From Bordetella parapertussis (GTDB lineage: Bacteria > Pseudomonadota > Gammaproteobacteria > Burkholderiales > Burkholderiaceae_C): a stretch of DNA of 64,000 nt. Location: NCBI GenBank assembly GCA_945878355.1, contig CAMCTC010000013.1, positions 11,125-75,124 on the forward strand. The letters run 5' to 3'. The notes under the pieces were generated by a model. It was given only the letters and a program-made list of their open reading frames with translations, was not told the DNA's origin and made no database searches. The position numbers were made by a program, and so were the translations under genes. Below, one piece after another: positions 9,516 to 18,109 of the stretch (position 1 is its first letter; the number at the start of each line of letters is the position of its first letter).

Positions 9516-9613
9516 CGTTTTGTTTCTCATGAGCGGCAAGGTCCGAGAGGTCGCTAAGATGACGCCTCAGATTCGGCAAGCCTTGCCGGATAACTCTAAT
9601 GGAGACAAAGTCC

Positions 9614-10819
9614 GTGAAACATCTTCTTGTCGCGCTCGCAACAGCCGCCAGCCTCGTCCACGCTGGTGACGTCTTGGCGCAGAAAAAATACGACACCGGC
9701 GCCACCGACACCGAGATCAAGCTCGGTCAGAACATGCCTTACAGCGGCCCCGCGTCGGTCTACGGCTCGCTGGGACGGACCCAGGTGGCCTTCTTCAAGA
9801 TGCTCAACGAGCAAGGCGGTATCAACGGCCGCAAGGTCAACCTGATCAGTCTGGACGACGGTTACAGCCCGCCCAAGACCACCGAGGCGATACGCCGCCT
9901 GGTCGAGAGCGACGAGGTCCTGGCGCTGTTCGGCACGCTGGGCACGCCGACCAACTCGGCGATCCACCGCTACGCCAACCAGAAGAAGATGCCGCACCTG
10001 TTCGTCTCGAGCGGCGCAGGCAAGTGGAACGACCCCAAGAACTTCCCGTACACGGTGGGCTTCCAGCCCAACTATGTGGCCGAAGGCAAGGTGTTCGCCG
10101 CCCACATCATCGCCAACCACCCCGGCGCAAAAATCGCGATCCTCTGGCAGAACGATGACTTCGGCAAGGACTACCTGATCGGCGTCAAGCAAGGCCTGGG
10201 CGACAAGGTCTCGATGCTGGTGGCCGACGCTTCGTTCGAGGTCACTGACCCGACCGTCGACTCGCAAATCCTGACCCTCAGGAGCTCGGGCGCCGATGTG
10301 CTGATCAACGCCGCCTCGCCAAAACCAGCCGCGCAGGCGATCAAGAAGATAGCCGCAATCGGCTGGAAGCCGACCCAGTACATCACCAACGTGTCGGCTA
10401 CCATCGGTTCGGTGCTCAAGCCCGCCGGGCTGGAAGCCTCGACCGGCCTGGTCACGACCCAGTTCATGAAGGACCCGAGTGACAGCCAGTGGGACAACGA
10501 CGCGGAGATCAACACCTACAAGGCTTTCATGAAGAAGTACTACCCGGAGGGCGACATCAACGACCAGCTCAACCTGCTGGCCTACTCGTCAGCCAACGCG
10601 ATGACCCATGTGCTCAAGCAAGCGGGCGACAACCTGACGCGCGAGAACCTGATGAAGATCGCAACCAACCTGAAGGATGTCAGGATGCCGGGCACGCTGC
10701 CAGGCTTGCTGCTCAACACCAGCCCGACCAACCACGGACCGCTGTCGATGCTGAGAATGACACGCTTCGACGGCAAGCAGTGGCTAGGCTTCGGCGAGCC
10801 GATCTCGGCAGGCAAGTAG
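9614..10819 (+). CDS. ABC transporter substrate-binding protein (LivJ/LivK type)
   Basis: A 401-residue periplasmic type-I binding protein of the branched-chain amino acid/amide class. The signal peptide is short (VKHLLVALATAASLVHAGDVLA). The mature protein opens with TDTEIKLGQNMPYSGPAS and has the family hinge pattern at FGTLGTPTNSA. I prefer the GTG at 9614, which has GGAG nine bases upstream; an in-frame ATG at 9599 would overlap that Shine-Dalgarno. No permease or ATPase gene is adjacent, so this is an orphan receptor. Ligand unknown; relatives bind aromatic acids, amides or amino acids. Confidence 0.9.
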   Translation: MKHLLVALATAASLVHAGDVLAQKKYDTGATDTEIKLGQNMPYSGPASVYGSLGRTQVAFFKMLNEQGGINGRKVNLISLDDGYSPPKTTEAIRRLVESDEVLALFGTLGTPTNSAIHRYANQKKMPHLFVSSGAGKWNDPKNFPYTVGFQPNYVAEGKVFAAHIIANHPGAKIAILWQNDDFGKDYLIGVKQGLGDKVSMLVADASFEVTDPTVDSQILTLRSSGADVLINAASPKPAAQAIKKIAAIGWKPTQYITNVSATIGSVLKPAGLEASTGLVTTQFMKDPSDSQWDNDAEINTYKAFMKKYYPEGDINDQLNLLAYSSANAMTHVLKQAGDNLTRENLMKIATNLKDVRMPGTLPGLLLNTSPTNHGPLSMLRMTRFDGKQWLGFGEPISAGK

Positions 10820-10842
10820 ACCGGTCCATCGCGCTGCAGTGC

Positions 10843-10922
10843 CTCTCAAGCCAATGTGGTGTTGCCACTTTGCTTGACCCCCATGGGGGGCGGCCGGCTT
10901 CGGCCGGCCTCGGGACGCTCAG
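10843..10922 (+). repeat. Dispersed palindromic repeat, copy 2
   Basis: A full-length copy immediately after the binding-protein gene, with the complete GGCCGGCTTCGGCCGGCC palindrome at its right half. An open frame that appears to extend the Nudix gene upstream to 10856 is produced by this repeat and is not a real N-terminus. Confidence 0.88.
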
Positions 10923-10939
10923 TGGCAAGACCGCCCCCC

Positions 10940-11839
10940 ATGACGAGCTTCGCCACCACAGACCGGCCCGATTGGCCGGCGATCGCTGCAGCCCAGGCCC
11001 GCGACCCCGACGCCAGGCTGCCGTTTTTCATCGACGACCATGGCCGTTCGCAGCTGACCGGCTCGGTGGCCCGCGCCCACCTGCCGGCACTCGCGCGCTG
11101 GCAAGGCGCGCTGCGAATCGACGACCTCGCCGTCACGCTGACGACGCCTGCCGCCGAACGAGTGGCCTTCTTCGCGCAGGCAAACCTCGCACTGCGCGAA
11201 GCCGGGCTGATCAAAGCCTGGCGCGACGAAACCTACCCGGTGCTGGCGCAACAAGGCGGCGAACTGCTGGCCACCTTCGAGCGCGCGGCGTCACGCTTCT
11301 GGGGCACCACCACCTTTGGCGCGCACTGCAACGGCTACCTGGCCGACCCAACGGGCCGGCCCACCCACCTGTGGATCGCGCGCCGTGCACTCGACAAACC
11401 CACCGATCCTGGCCTGCTGGACAACCTGATCGGTGGCGGTGTGCCGCACGGCCAGACCCCGGCCGAGGCGGTGGTGCGCGAAGGCTGGGAGGAAGCCGGG
11501 CTGCGCCCGGCCCAGATGCAATCGCTGGCGGCAGGCCGGCAGCTGCGGGTCGCGCGCGACATCCCCGAAGGCTTTCAGCTCGAACAAGTCAGTGTCTTCG
11601 ACCTGGCACTGCCGCCCGACCTGGTGCCAGAGAACCAGGACGGCGAGGTCCACAGCCTGACGCTGATGACCATTGAGCAGGCGCTGGGCCATGCTGCTGC
11701 CGGCGACATGACCGTCGACGCCGCCTTGGTAACGCTGGACTTCGCGCTGCGCCACCGGCTGCTGTCGACCCACAGGCACCAGCACCTGCAGGTGATGTCC
11801 GAGCCGCTGTGGACAGGCCGAGCCAGCCTGTCCCGCTGA
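10940..11839 (+). CDS. Nudix hydrolase with DUF4743 N-terminal domain
   Basis: A 299-residue protein with a DUF4743-type N-terminal domain (about residues 1-125) followed by a Nudix hydrolase domain. The Nudix box is at about residues 168-192 and contains REGWEEAGL with all three helix glutamates, but the conserved Glu of the preceding G-x5-E segment is Gln (VPHGQ). Plant and yeast members with this architecture act on damaged thiamine diphosphates, so a housekeeping role in metabolite repair is plausible but not shown here. The start is the ATG at 10940, just past repeat copy 2. Confidence 0.85.
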   Translation: MTSFATTDRPDWPAIAAAQARDPDARLPFFIDDHGRSQLTGSVARAHLPALARWQGALRIDDLAVTLTTPAAERVAFFAQANLALREAGLIKAWRDETYPVLAQQGGELLATFERAASRFWGTTTFGAHCNGYLADPTGRPTHLWIARRALDKPTDPGLLDNLIGGGVPHGQTPAEAVVREGWEEAGLRPAQMQSLAAGRQLRVARDIPEGFQLEQVSVFDLALPPDLVPENQDGEVHSLTLMTIEQALGHAAAGDMTVDAALVTLDFALRHRLLSTHRHQHLQVMSEPLWTGRASLSR

Positions 11840-11944
11840 AGTGGAAATATTTCGAACAATCATAAAATATTTGTTTAAATAAATTGCAGAGTCGGGTCAA
11901 GCGTGCTGAACCCGAAACCCACTGACGGGCGACACACTCTGCCC

Positions 11945-12484
11945 ATGACTTCGAAACCCTCCCCGCCGCGCTACACCGCGCTGGCCATCGTGCTGCACTG
12001 GCTGCTGGCGCTGATGATCGTGGCATCGTTCGGTGTCGGCCTGTACATGAGCGACCTGCCGATCTCGCCGACCCGGCTCAAGCTCTACAACTGGCACAAA
12101 TGGGCCGGCGTGACGATCCTGGCACTCTCGGGCCTGCGCTTGCTGTGGCGCTTGACGCACCGGCCGCCTGCTGCGGCCACGGGTTGGCAGGCCGGCGTCG
12201 CGCAGGCGACCCATGGGCTGCTTTACGCGCTGTTCTTCGTCGTGCCGCTGCTGGGCTGGGCTTATAGCTCGGCGGCGGGCTTTCCGGTGGTCTGGTTCGG
12301 CCTGTTGCAGCTGCCTGACTTCGTGCCGGTGGACAAGTTGCTGGCCGAGGCGATCAAGCCCTGGCATGAGCGCAGCGCGATGATGATGGCCGGCTTGGTG
12401 CTGCTGCACGTGGCGGGCGCGGCCAAGCACCAGTGGCTGGACCGCGATGGACTGATGCAACGCATGCTGCCGGGCCGCAGCTGA
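11945..12484 (+). CDS. Cytochrome b561-type membrane protein (YceJ-like)
   Basis: A 179-residue inner-membrane di-heme b-type cytochrome with four TM helices. Candidate heme-ligand histidines are in VLHWLLA (helix 1), NWHKW (helix 2 entry), ATHGLLY (helix 3) and LLHVAGAAKHQW (helix 4). It precedes three yceI genes on the same strand, matching the yceJ-yceI pairing of Escherichia coli. The AT-rich stretch just upstream (about 11843-11885) stands out from the surrounding GC and is a probable promoter region, though I cannot fix a -35/-10 pair. Confidence 0.9.
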   Translation: MTSKPSPPRYTALAIVLHWLLALMIVASFGVGLYMSDLPISPTRLKLYNWHKWAGVTILALSGLRLLWRLTHRPPAAATGWQAGVAQATHGLLYALFFVVPLLGWAYSSAAGFPVVWFGLLQLPDFVPVDKLLAEAIKPWHERSAMMMAGLVLLHVAGAAKHQWLDRDGLMQRMLPGRS

Positions 12485-12557
12485 GCGGCGCCGCGCCAGC
12501 GACCCGGCTGATGCGGCCGAGGCCGCGAAGCCCAACTTTGAAACAACAGGATTGCCC

Positions 12558-13112
12558 ATGAAACGCCATCTCCTGGCCATTGCCACCATCGCCGTCGCCG
12601 CACCCGCCTGGGCCCAGCAGGTCGTGCCTGCGCAAAGCGAGATCACCTTCGTCAGCAAGCAAATGGGTGTGCCCGTCGAGGGCCGATTCAAGCTGTGGAC
12701 GGCGCAGATCGCTTTCGACCCCAGAAAACCCGAAGCCGGCAAGATCGGTTTCACGATCCAGGCCGGCAGCGCCAGCTTCGGTGCCGCGGAGACCGATGCC
12801 GAGGTGTCCAAACCAGCCTGGTTCAACATCGCCAAATTCCCTCAAGCCAGCTTCCAGAGCAGCGCGGTCAAGGCGCTGGGGGCGGGCAAGTTTGAGGTCC
12901 GCGGCGCACTGCTGATCAAGGGAGTCAGCCACGACGTGCTGGTGCCGGTCACGGTGACCCAGGCCGGCTCGGCCAGCACCGCTACCGGCAGCTTCAACAT
13001 CAAACGGCTTGATTTCCGCATCGGTGACGGCGAATGGGCCGACACCTCGATGGTGGCCAACGATGTGCAAGTCAAATTCAAACTCGCGCTCAGCGGCATG
13101 GCGCCGCTGTGA
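12558..13112 (+). CDS. YceI-family periplasmic protein 1
   Basis: A 184-residue YceI/lipocalin-like beta-barrel protein exported by a Sec signal peptide (MKRHLLAIATIAVAAPAWAQ, about 20 residues). The family binds isoprenoid-type lipids; precise roles are unknown. The mature part has the typical start PAQSEITFVSKQMGVPVEGRF. This paralogue lacks the two C-terminal cysteines found in the next two. The ATG at 12558 is preceded by CAGG; an in-frame TTG at 12552 is less likely. It lies 73 bases after the cytochrome b561 gene. Confidence 0.9.
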   Translation: MKRHLLAIATIAVAAPAWAQQVVPAQSEITFVSKQMGVPVEGRFKLWTAQIAFDPRKPEAGKIGFTIQAGSASFGAAETDAEVSKPAWFNIAKFPQASFQSSAVKALGAGKFEVRGALLIKGVSHDVLVPVTVTQAGSASTATGSFNIKRLDFRIGDGEWADTSMVANDVQVKFKLALSGMAPL

Positions 13113-13171
13113 ATGTCCCATCCCTCCAATTTCTTCGACCCACCTCCGTCCAACCACAAGCCCAGCAAAAA

Positions 13172-13759
13172 ATGAAAAACAAGATGATCCGCAGCACCGT
13201 CCTCGCCACCGCAATGGCCGCAGCAGCCCTGCTTGCCCAAGCCCAGAGCGCAACCTATGCGATCGACCCGACCCACACTTTCGCCAGCTTCGAAATCTCG
13301 CACTTCGGCACCTCGACGAACCGCGGCCGCTTTGACAAGAAAAGCGGTAGCGTCCAATTCGACAAGGCGGGCAAGACCGGCAAGGTCGACATCACGCTCG
13401 AAACCAGCTCGATCAACACTGGCACTGCGGCCTTCGACAAACACCTGCAGAGCAAGGACTTCTTCAACAGCGCTGAATTTCCGACCGCCAAGTTCGTCGC
13501 CGACAAGTTCAGCTTCAATGTCGACAAGCTCAGTGAAGTCTCGGGTCAGCTCACGCTGCTCGGAAAGACCAACCCGGTGACGCTGAAAGCCAGCAACTTC
13601 AACTGCTATATCAACCCGATGCTCAAGGTTGAGGTTTGCGGCGGCGACTTCGAGACTACGCTGGTGCGCAGCCAATACGGCATGAGCTGGGGCCTGAATT
13701 TCGGTTTCCCCGACAGCGTTCGCCTGTTGATCCAGGTCGAAGCCGTCAAACAGCCTTGA
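13172..13759 (+). CDS. YceI-family periplasmic protein 2
   Basis: A 195-residue YceI protein with a signal peptide ending LLAQAQSA (about residue 24) and the family opening YAIDPTHTFASFEISHFGTS. Near residues 150-165 it carries Cys-rich NCYINPMLKVEVCGGDFET, with a pair of cysteines that can form a disulfide in the periplasm. It lies 59 bases downstream of YceI 1 and is probably co-transcribed. It is more similar to the third paralogue than to the first, on visible motifs. Confidence 0.9.
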   Translation: MKNKMIRSTVLATAMAAAALLAQAQSATYAIDPTHTFASFEISHFGTSTNRGRFDKKSGSVQFDKAGKTGKVDITLETSSINTGTAAFDKHLQSKDFFNSAEFPTAKFVADKFSFNVDKLSEVSGQLTLLGKTNPVTLKASNFNCYINPMLKVEVCGGDFETTLVRSQYGMSWGLNFGFPDSVRLLIQVEAVKQP

Positions 13760-13767
13760 TTCGACAG

Positions 13768-13799
13768 CGCGGGGCTGCGCGTCGACGCGCAGCCCCGCG
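13768..13799. terminator. Long perfect palindrome after yceI 2, possible terminator
   Basis: A 32-nt perfect inverted repeat centred on GTCGAC (13781-13786), starting nine bases after the YceI 2 stop codon. It can form a very GC-rich 14-16 bp hairpin. There is no T-run on either side, so intrinsic termination is uncertain; it could instead block 3' exonucleases or separate expression of the third yceI gene. Confidence 0.5.
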
Positions 13800-13856
13800 A
13801 CAGTTGCAGACTTCATCCTGACAGAGAGAGTGCTGCGGATCGAAGATTCTGCGACC

Positions 13857-14441
13857 ATGCAGCCCATGCGCCTGATCCTGCTCGCCCTGGCCCTGTTGGC
13901 CGCCACAGCGTCGACCTCTGCGCAACCCGTGTCCTATGTCTTGGACCCAACGCACAGTTTCGTCAACTTCGAACTGCTGCACTTCGACACCTCGACGATA
14001 CGCGGCCGCTTCGGCCCGCTCAGCGGAGAAGTGGTGCTCGACCGCAGCGCCCGCAGCGGCCGCGTGCAGGTGGTCGTCGCCACAGCCGCGGTGAGCACCG
14101 GCCTGCCGCTGCTCGACACGCTGATCAAGCAGCCCGACCTGTTGGCGGTGGCCGATCACCCCCAGGCCTTCTTCGTCGCCGAGCGCATGGAATTCGATGC
14201 GCAAGGCCAGGTGACCGCAGTGACCGGCGAGTTCACGCTGCGCGGCATCGGTCAGTCGCTACGGCTGGTGGCACAGCGTTTTCGCTGCTACTTTCACCCA
14301 CTGCTGCGGCGCGAGGTCTGCGGCGGCGACTTCGAGGCCGAGTTCCTGCGCAGCCGCTTCGGCATCACCCACAGCCTGCCCTTCGTCGCCGACCGGGTCA
14401 GGCTCAAAATTCAGGTCGAAGCGATCCGCCAGAGCCCGTGA
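13857..14441 (+). CDS. YceI-family periplasmic protein 3
   Basis: A 194-residue YceI protein with a signal peptide (MQPMRLILLALALLAATAS, cleaved near SAQP) and the family opening VLDPTHSFVNFELLHFDTS. It shares the paired-cysteine segment with YceI 2 (RCYFHPLLRREVCGGDFEAE, about residues 146-165). Starts at 13830 (GTG) or 13866 (ATG) are possible; I chose the ATG at 13857. It is separated from YceI 2 by the 13768-13799 palindrome, so it may be expressed at a different level. Confidence 0.87.
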   Translation: MQPMRLILLALALLAATASTSAQPVSYVLDPTHSFVNFELLHFDTSTIRGRFGPLSGEVVLDRSARSGRVQVVVATAAVSTGLPLLDTLIKQPDLLAVADHPQAFFVAERMEFDAQGQVTAVTGEFTLRGIGQSLRLVAQRFRCYFHPLLRREVCGGDFEAEFLRSRFGITHSLPFVADRVRLKIQVEAIRQSP

Positions 14442-14851
14442 TGGTGCGTGCTCAGCGCGATCAGCCGATCGCGCCTAGCGCGATGCCGAAGACGCCCTGG
14501 TCGACCCTGGGCTGGGCGTCGCGGGGTTGGCGGCAGCGACCGACAAGCGCCTGCCAAGACTCGTCGATATTGTCCCGCGCGAGACATAGATGAAGACCTC
14601 GCGGCGGCGATAAACCAGCCCGGGTGACGGCGGTGTATCCGAGTCTGCGCCCGCCTGTGGATGGACCCAACGATGCAGAAGTGGATGGGGTTCGAGCAGG
14701 TATCGACCCGGCACAGGGGGCGCGGCCTCCATTGACTTCTGAATCGGTGCGGCGACCGTCGCCAAGTTCATGCCCACCAGAAATGACTTGACCCACCGCG
14801 AGCCGAGCAGGCCCGTCAACCCGGCAGTAGTCGATTTGAAAGCCTGATGCC
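14442..14851. other. Intergenic stretch with no recognised gene
   Basis: About 410 bases between the yceI cluster and the CoA-transferase gene. A minus-strand frame of about 114 codons (14475-14819) is open and has moderately coding-like codon use, but I recognise no motif, ribosome binding site or family. It may be a decayed gene. I see no RNA gene or strong promoter. Confidence 0.4.
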
Positions 14852-16078
14852 ATGACCGATGAGACCACTGGCGCCCCGGCCAGCAACGCAGCTCCTGGCG
14901 CCCTTGCGGGGGTGCGGGTGCTGGAGTTCACAGCGCTCATCGCAGGCCCCTCGGCGGCGCGCTATCTGGCCGACCATGGCGCGGAGGTGATCAAGGTCGA
15001 ACGCTTCCCGGCAGGCGACGTGTCGCGAACGACAAACCGGATCAGTGCCGGACGCAGTGCGATGTTCGTGCAGCACAACGGCGGCAAACAGAGTCTTTGC
15101 GTCGATCTGAGTCGCCCGGAAGGCTTGGCAGTGGCGCGCGATCTGGTGCGAAAGTCTGATGTGGTGATCGAGGCCTTCACCCCCGGCGTGATGGCCAAGC
15201 TCGGACTGGGCTATGACGACCTGAAGGCGCTCAACCCGGCCATCATCCTGTGCTCGATCAGCGGCTTCGGCCAGACGGGCCCGAACGCACAACGGCCTGG
15301 CTATGCCCATGTCGCCCATTCAATGGCGGGCTGGCTGGCCATGCAGTTCCTGCATCGCGATCCGCCCGAGACGCCGCGCGGCCCCGGTATCGCGATTGCC
15401 GATGTCGTCACAGGCATCACCGCCTTCGGCGCGATCTGCGCGGCGCTTTTCAAGCGTGAGCGCACGGGCCGCGGCGAGCGCATCGATGTCTCGCTGTTCG
15501 ATTCGCTGTTCGCGGCCAACGACGAGAGCTTCCAGCGCTGCCTGATCGACGGCGTCGTGCGCCCGGGCTACCACCCGGTTCACAAGACAAGCGACGGCTA
15601 TGTCACCGCCAATATCGGTCCTGATTTCCGCGCTTGGCAGAGCATCTGCCAAGCAATGCAGCGTCCCGAACTGCTGGACGATCCACGATTTGCCAGCCTG
15701 GAGGCGGTGCACCAGAACCGCGTCGAGGCCACTGCGCTGCTGGCCGACTGGCTTGCCACGCTCAGCAGCGAGCAGGCCGACCGAATCCTGACCGAGCACC
15801 ACGTGGTGGTGGGGGTGGTCAAGACCATCGACGAAGCAGTGCGCCAGCCGCAGGTGATCGCGCGCCAGATGATCACCTCGGTCGACGACCCAGTGCTGGG
15901 GCGGATCGACGTGATCAATTCGGCGCCGAAATTCGCCGACGCCTCGGTCGGGGTGCGTGGCCCTGCGCCCATGCTGGGCCAGCACAACGAAACGGTGCTG
16001 CGCGACCTGCTCGGCTATGACGAAGAGAAGTGCGCAGCGCTGGCCGCGGCCGGTGTGTTGCGGCAGGCAGCGATATGA
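14852..16078 (+). CDS. CaiB/BaiF (family III) CoA-transferase
   Basis: A 408-residue family III CoA-transferase, which moves CoA between carboxylic acids in the cytosol through an enzyme-aspartyl-CoA. The N-terminus LAGVRVLEFTALIAGP and the segment DHGAEVIKVER are typical. The expected catalytic Asp is D184 in AIADVVTG, followed by RTGRGERIDVSLFDS. The length is normal. The stop codon overlaps the start of the next gene by four bases (ATGA), indicating translational coupling with an alpha/beta hydrolase-fold protein. Substrate unknown. Confidence 0.93.
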   Translation: MTDETTGAPASNAAPGALAGVRVLEFTALIAGPSAARYLADHGAEVIKVERFPAGDVSRTTNRISAGRSAMFVQHNGGKQSLCVDLSRPEGLAVARDLVRKSDVVIEAFTPGVMAKLGLGYDDLKALNPAIILCSISGFGQTGPNAQRPGYAHVAHSMAGWLAMQFLHRDPPETPRGPGIAIADVVTGITAFGAICAALFKRERTGRGERIDVSLFDSLFAANDESFQRCLIDGVVRPGYHPVHKTSDGYVTANIGPDFRAWQSICQAMQRPELLDDPRFASLEAVHQNRVEATALLADWLATLSSEQADRILTEHHVVVGVVKTIDEAVRQPQVIARQMITSVDDPVLGRIDVINSAPKFADASVGVRGPAPMLGQHNETVLRDLLGYDEEKCAALAAAGVLRQAAI

Positions 16079-16905
16079 GCGGCGCCGACGCTTCGCCGAC
16101 GCTGGCCTTGAGTTCATCGGTCGATCTGAACTGGCGGGTCGACGGCAACGGGCCCGTGGTCTGGTTGTTGCTCAATGGCGCAGGGCTGCCGCTGGAGTTC
16201 TGGGATGACATCGCGCAAGCGCTGTCCGCGCAGCACACTGTGGTCCGGATGGATCAGCGCAATGCCGGCAAGACCCGTGCCAGCGGGTCGTTCAGCCTGA
16301 CCGATGTCGCTGCGGATGCTGCTGCACTGCTAGACCATCTGAAGGTCGAGCGGGTCATCGTCGCGGGTCATGCCTGGGGCGGGCGCGTCGCCCAGGTGTT
16401 CGCCCGCGACCATCCGCATCGGGTGGTCGGGCTGGTGATCTGCGGCACCGGCGGCCAGTTTCCAGCAAGCACCTCGGCCGCGGCGCTGACAAGTCTGCGC
16501 GAGGCAGGCCGTTCGAGCGATCGCATTCGCTGGGAAGCGGCGCTGGAAGAGGCCTGGTGCGCAAGCGGCTTTTCGGCGCGAGACCCGCAGGCATTCCAGT
16601 CGCTCAGTGCGTTGATGTGGCATCAGGCGCAGGCCCCCGCCCGACCCTCGCGTGCGAAGTGGGACAGCCGGGTCGCACCATCGGCAAGCTACTGGGGCTG
16701 TGCCACGGTGCCCGCGTGTCTGATCTACGGCACCGAAGACAGCCAAGGCACTCCACGCAACGCCGAAGACCTGGCGAGCCGGATTCCCGGTGCCCAGTTG
16801 CACTTCATCGAGCAGGCGGGACATTTCATCATTCGCGAGCAGGCAGCAGCCGTGATCGCGCTGATGCAGGACTTTGCCCGATCGCTGGCCGAGGAGACTG
16901 CGTGA
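16075..16905 (+). CDS. Alpha/beta hydrolase-fold protein with Ala at the nucleophile position
   Basis: A 276-residue alpha/beta hydrolase-fold protein. The nucleophile elbow reads GHAWGGR (about residues 99-105), so the residue normally Ser, Cys or Asp is Ala (codon GCC). The acid region IYGTEDSQG (about 219-227) and the C-terminal histidine in QAGHFIIREQ (about 244-253) are present. Members with an Ala elbow are known in the superfamily and may be non-hydrolytic or use another mechanism. It is translationally coupled to the CoA-transferase gene, so it probably acts on the same acid or its CoA ester. Confidence 0.85.
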   Translation: MSGADASPTLALSSSVDLNWRVDGNGPVVWLLLNGAGLPLEFWDDIAQALSAQHTVVRMDQRNAGKTRASGSFSLTDVAADAAALLDHLKVERVIVAGHAWGGRVAQVFARDHPHRVVGLVICGTGGQFPASTSAAALTSLREAGRSSDRIRWEAALEEAWCASGFSARDPQAFQSLSALMWHQAQAPARPSRAKWDSRVAPSASYWGCATVPACLIYGTEDSQGTPRNAEDLASRIPGAQLHFIEQAGHFIIREQAAAVIALMQDFARSLAEETA

Positions 16906-17025
16906 TGCGCGGATCGCCGTTCTTCACGGGCCAGACAAGGGTCATCGCCGCCAGCAGTCTGGGAAAGGCCCGGGCAAGGCCCGAGCCTGAGGCTTGCTGC
17001 GCAAGCATCGCTGCAGCAGACCCGC

Positions 17026-17724
17026 TCAGTCGATCAGCGCCGGCGGCAGCCAGGTCGCACCCGACAGCGGGTCGTACAGGCTCAAACCCATCAGCTGAAA
17101 TCCGGTCTCGGCCCAACGCGCCGGGTATTCCTCGTCGCGACCGCGAGCGTCTCGGAAACACTTGACCAGAATTCTTGCTCGAATATCCGCCGGGATCACA
17201 ACGCTGGCTTTCCACTGCTGCGCCGCAGCCGCCGATTCGATCTCCACATAATGCAGACGACAGCTGGTATGGGTGCCAGCCTTCTTCATCTGGTAGCTCA
17301 TCTCCTCCGGATACAGGCATTGGCTGGGTGCCGCATCGTGCGGGCGCCGGCCCTTGATCGCCGAAAAATCGACCGCGATCGCAAACCGATGCTGCTCAAA
17401 ATCGTAGCTTGACAGGGAAACCCTGACTGGACGATCCAGTTGGTAAAGCGGATCGGTGATTTCGCGCCGCAGTCTGGCCAGATTTTCCCTGAAGGCGTGG
17501 CGCTCGAACTCGTCCTTGCCAAACGGTATGCCCTTCAGCACCGGGACGATGTTTTGATTCCATTGGTCCCAACTCACAGGCTGGCTCGCAGCCACCCGCT
17601 GCTCATAGCGTTGGCTCAACAAACGCAGATCGAACACCGATTGCCGTACCCGGTGAGGCCGCCGCAACAAGGTGTTGACGGCCAGCGCGGCGCTGCCTAG
17701 TAGCAATAACAGCAGTGGATCCAC
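17026..17724 (-). CDS. Hypothetical protein with N-terminal membrane anchor
   Basis: A 232-residue protein I do not recognise. The first 17 residues (MDPLLLLLLGSAALAVN) form a single hydrophobic segment that could be an anchor or uncleaved signal. The remainder is soluble and mixed alpha/beta, with RLHYVEIESAAAAQQWKASVVIP and RARILVKCFRDARGR in the second half. Codon use matches neighbouring genes. It is convergent with the alpha/beta hydrolase gene. No domain, repeat or catalytic motif is evident. Confidence 0.6.
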   Translation of the reverse strand: MDPLLLLLLGSAALAVNTLLRRPHRVRQSVFDLRLLSQRYEQRVAASQPVSWDQWNQNIVPVLKGIPFGKDEFERHAFRENLARLRREITDPLYQLDRPVRVSLSSYDFEQHRFAIAVDFSAIKGRRPHDAAPSQCLYPEEMSYQMKKAGTHTSCRLHYVEIESAAAAQQWKASVVIPADIRARILVKCFRDARGRDEEYPARWAETGFQLMGLSLYDPLSGATWLPPALID

Positions 17725-18109
17725 GGTTGGCGTTTCCGAATGACCTGAGGATCGGCTGGGTATGTCAAATCATCCGAAAGATCCACCGTCCTTCTGGCTG
17801 ATTTCAAGAGAAATTCGTCATCAGGAAAAAACATCTCATCAATCCGCTGAAAACACAGCCAATCTGACTAAACCACGTCATCATGGTAAATTCCAATTCA
17901 ATCATTCACCTTGACATGTGTCAAGCATGACCTCTCAGGCTTGAGGTGGCCTTCAAACGCCACCAAGGCCTCAAATCCCAGTGCTCATCGCCCAGACTGT
18001 CGCCCGAGGCTGCAGTGGGTCGGCCCGAAGCCGCAGCCCGTCGGACCGAGCACCGGCCGGCAAGCGGGTCTGCGTACAGTGCACACCAGACTTGAACGCG
18101 CAGACCACG
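17725..18109. promoter_or_regulatory. AT-richer divergent leader of the sensor kinase gene
   Basis: About 385 bases between the divergent unknown gene and the histidine kinase gene. The first 190 bases are clearly more AT-rich than the chromosome average. At 17910-17925 there is an inverted repeat CTTGACA-TG-TGTCAAG that contains a TTGACA hexamer, and at about 17940-17975 a hairpin with GGTGGC/GCCACC arms inside TTGAGG/CCTCAA. These could be an operator and leader structure. No clear -10 box was found. Confidence 0.35.

Noticed and set aside
10856..10939. Longer N-terminus for the Nudix protein
   Set aside because: It is translation of repeat copy 2; the same peptide appears at the other repeat copies.
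14475..14819. Minus-strand ORF of 114 codons
   Set aside because: No recognisable family, start signal or neighbour support; kept only as a possible decayed gene.
17910..17925. TTGACA as a -35 box for the sensor kinase gene
   Set aside because: No plausible -10 hexamer at 16-18 bases; the palindromic context fits an operator at least as well.
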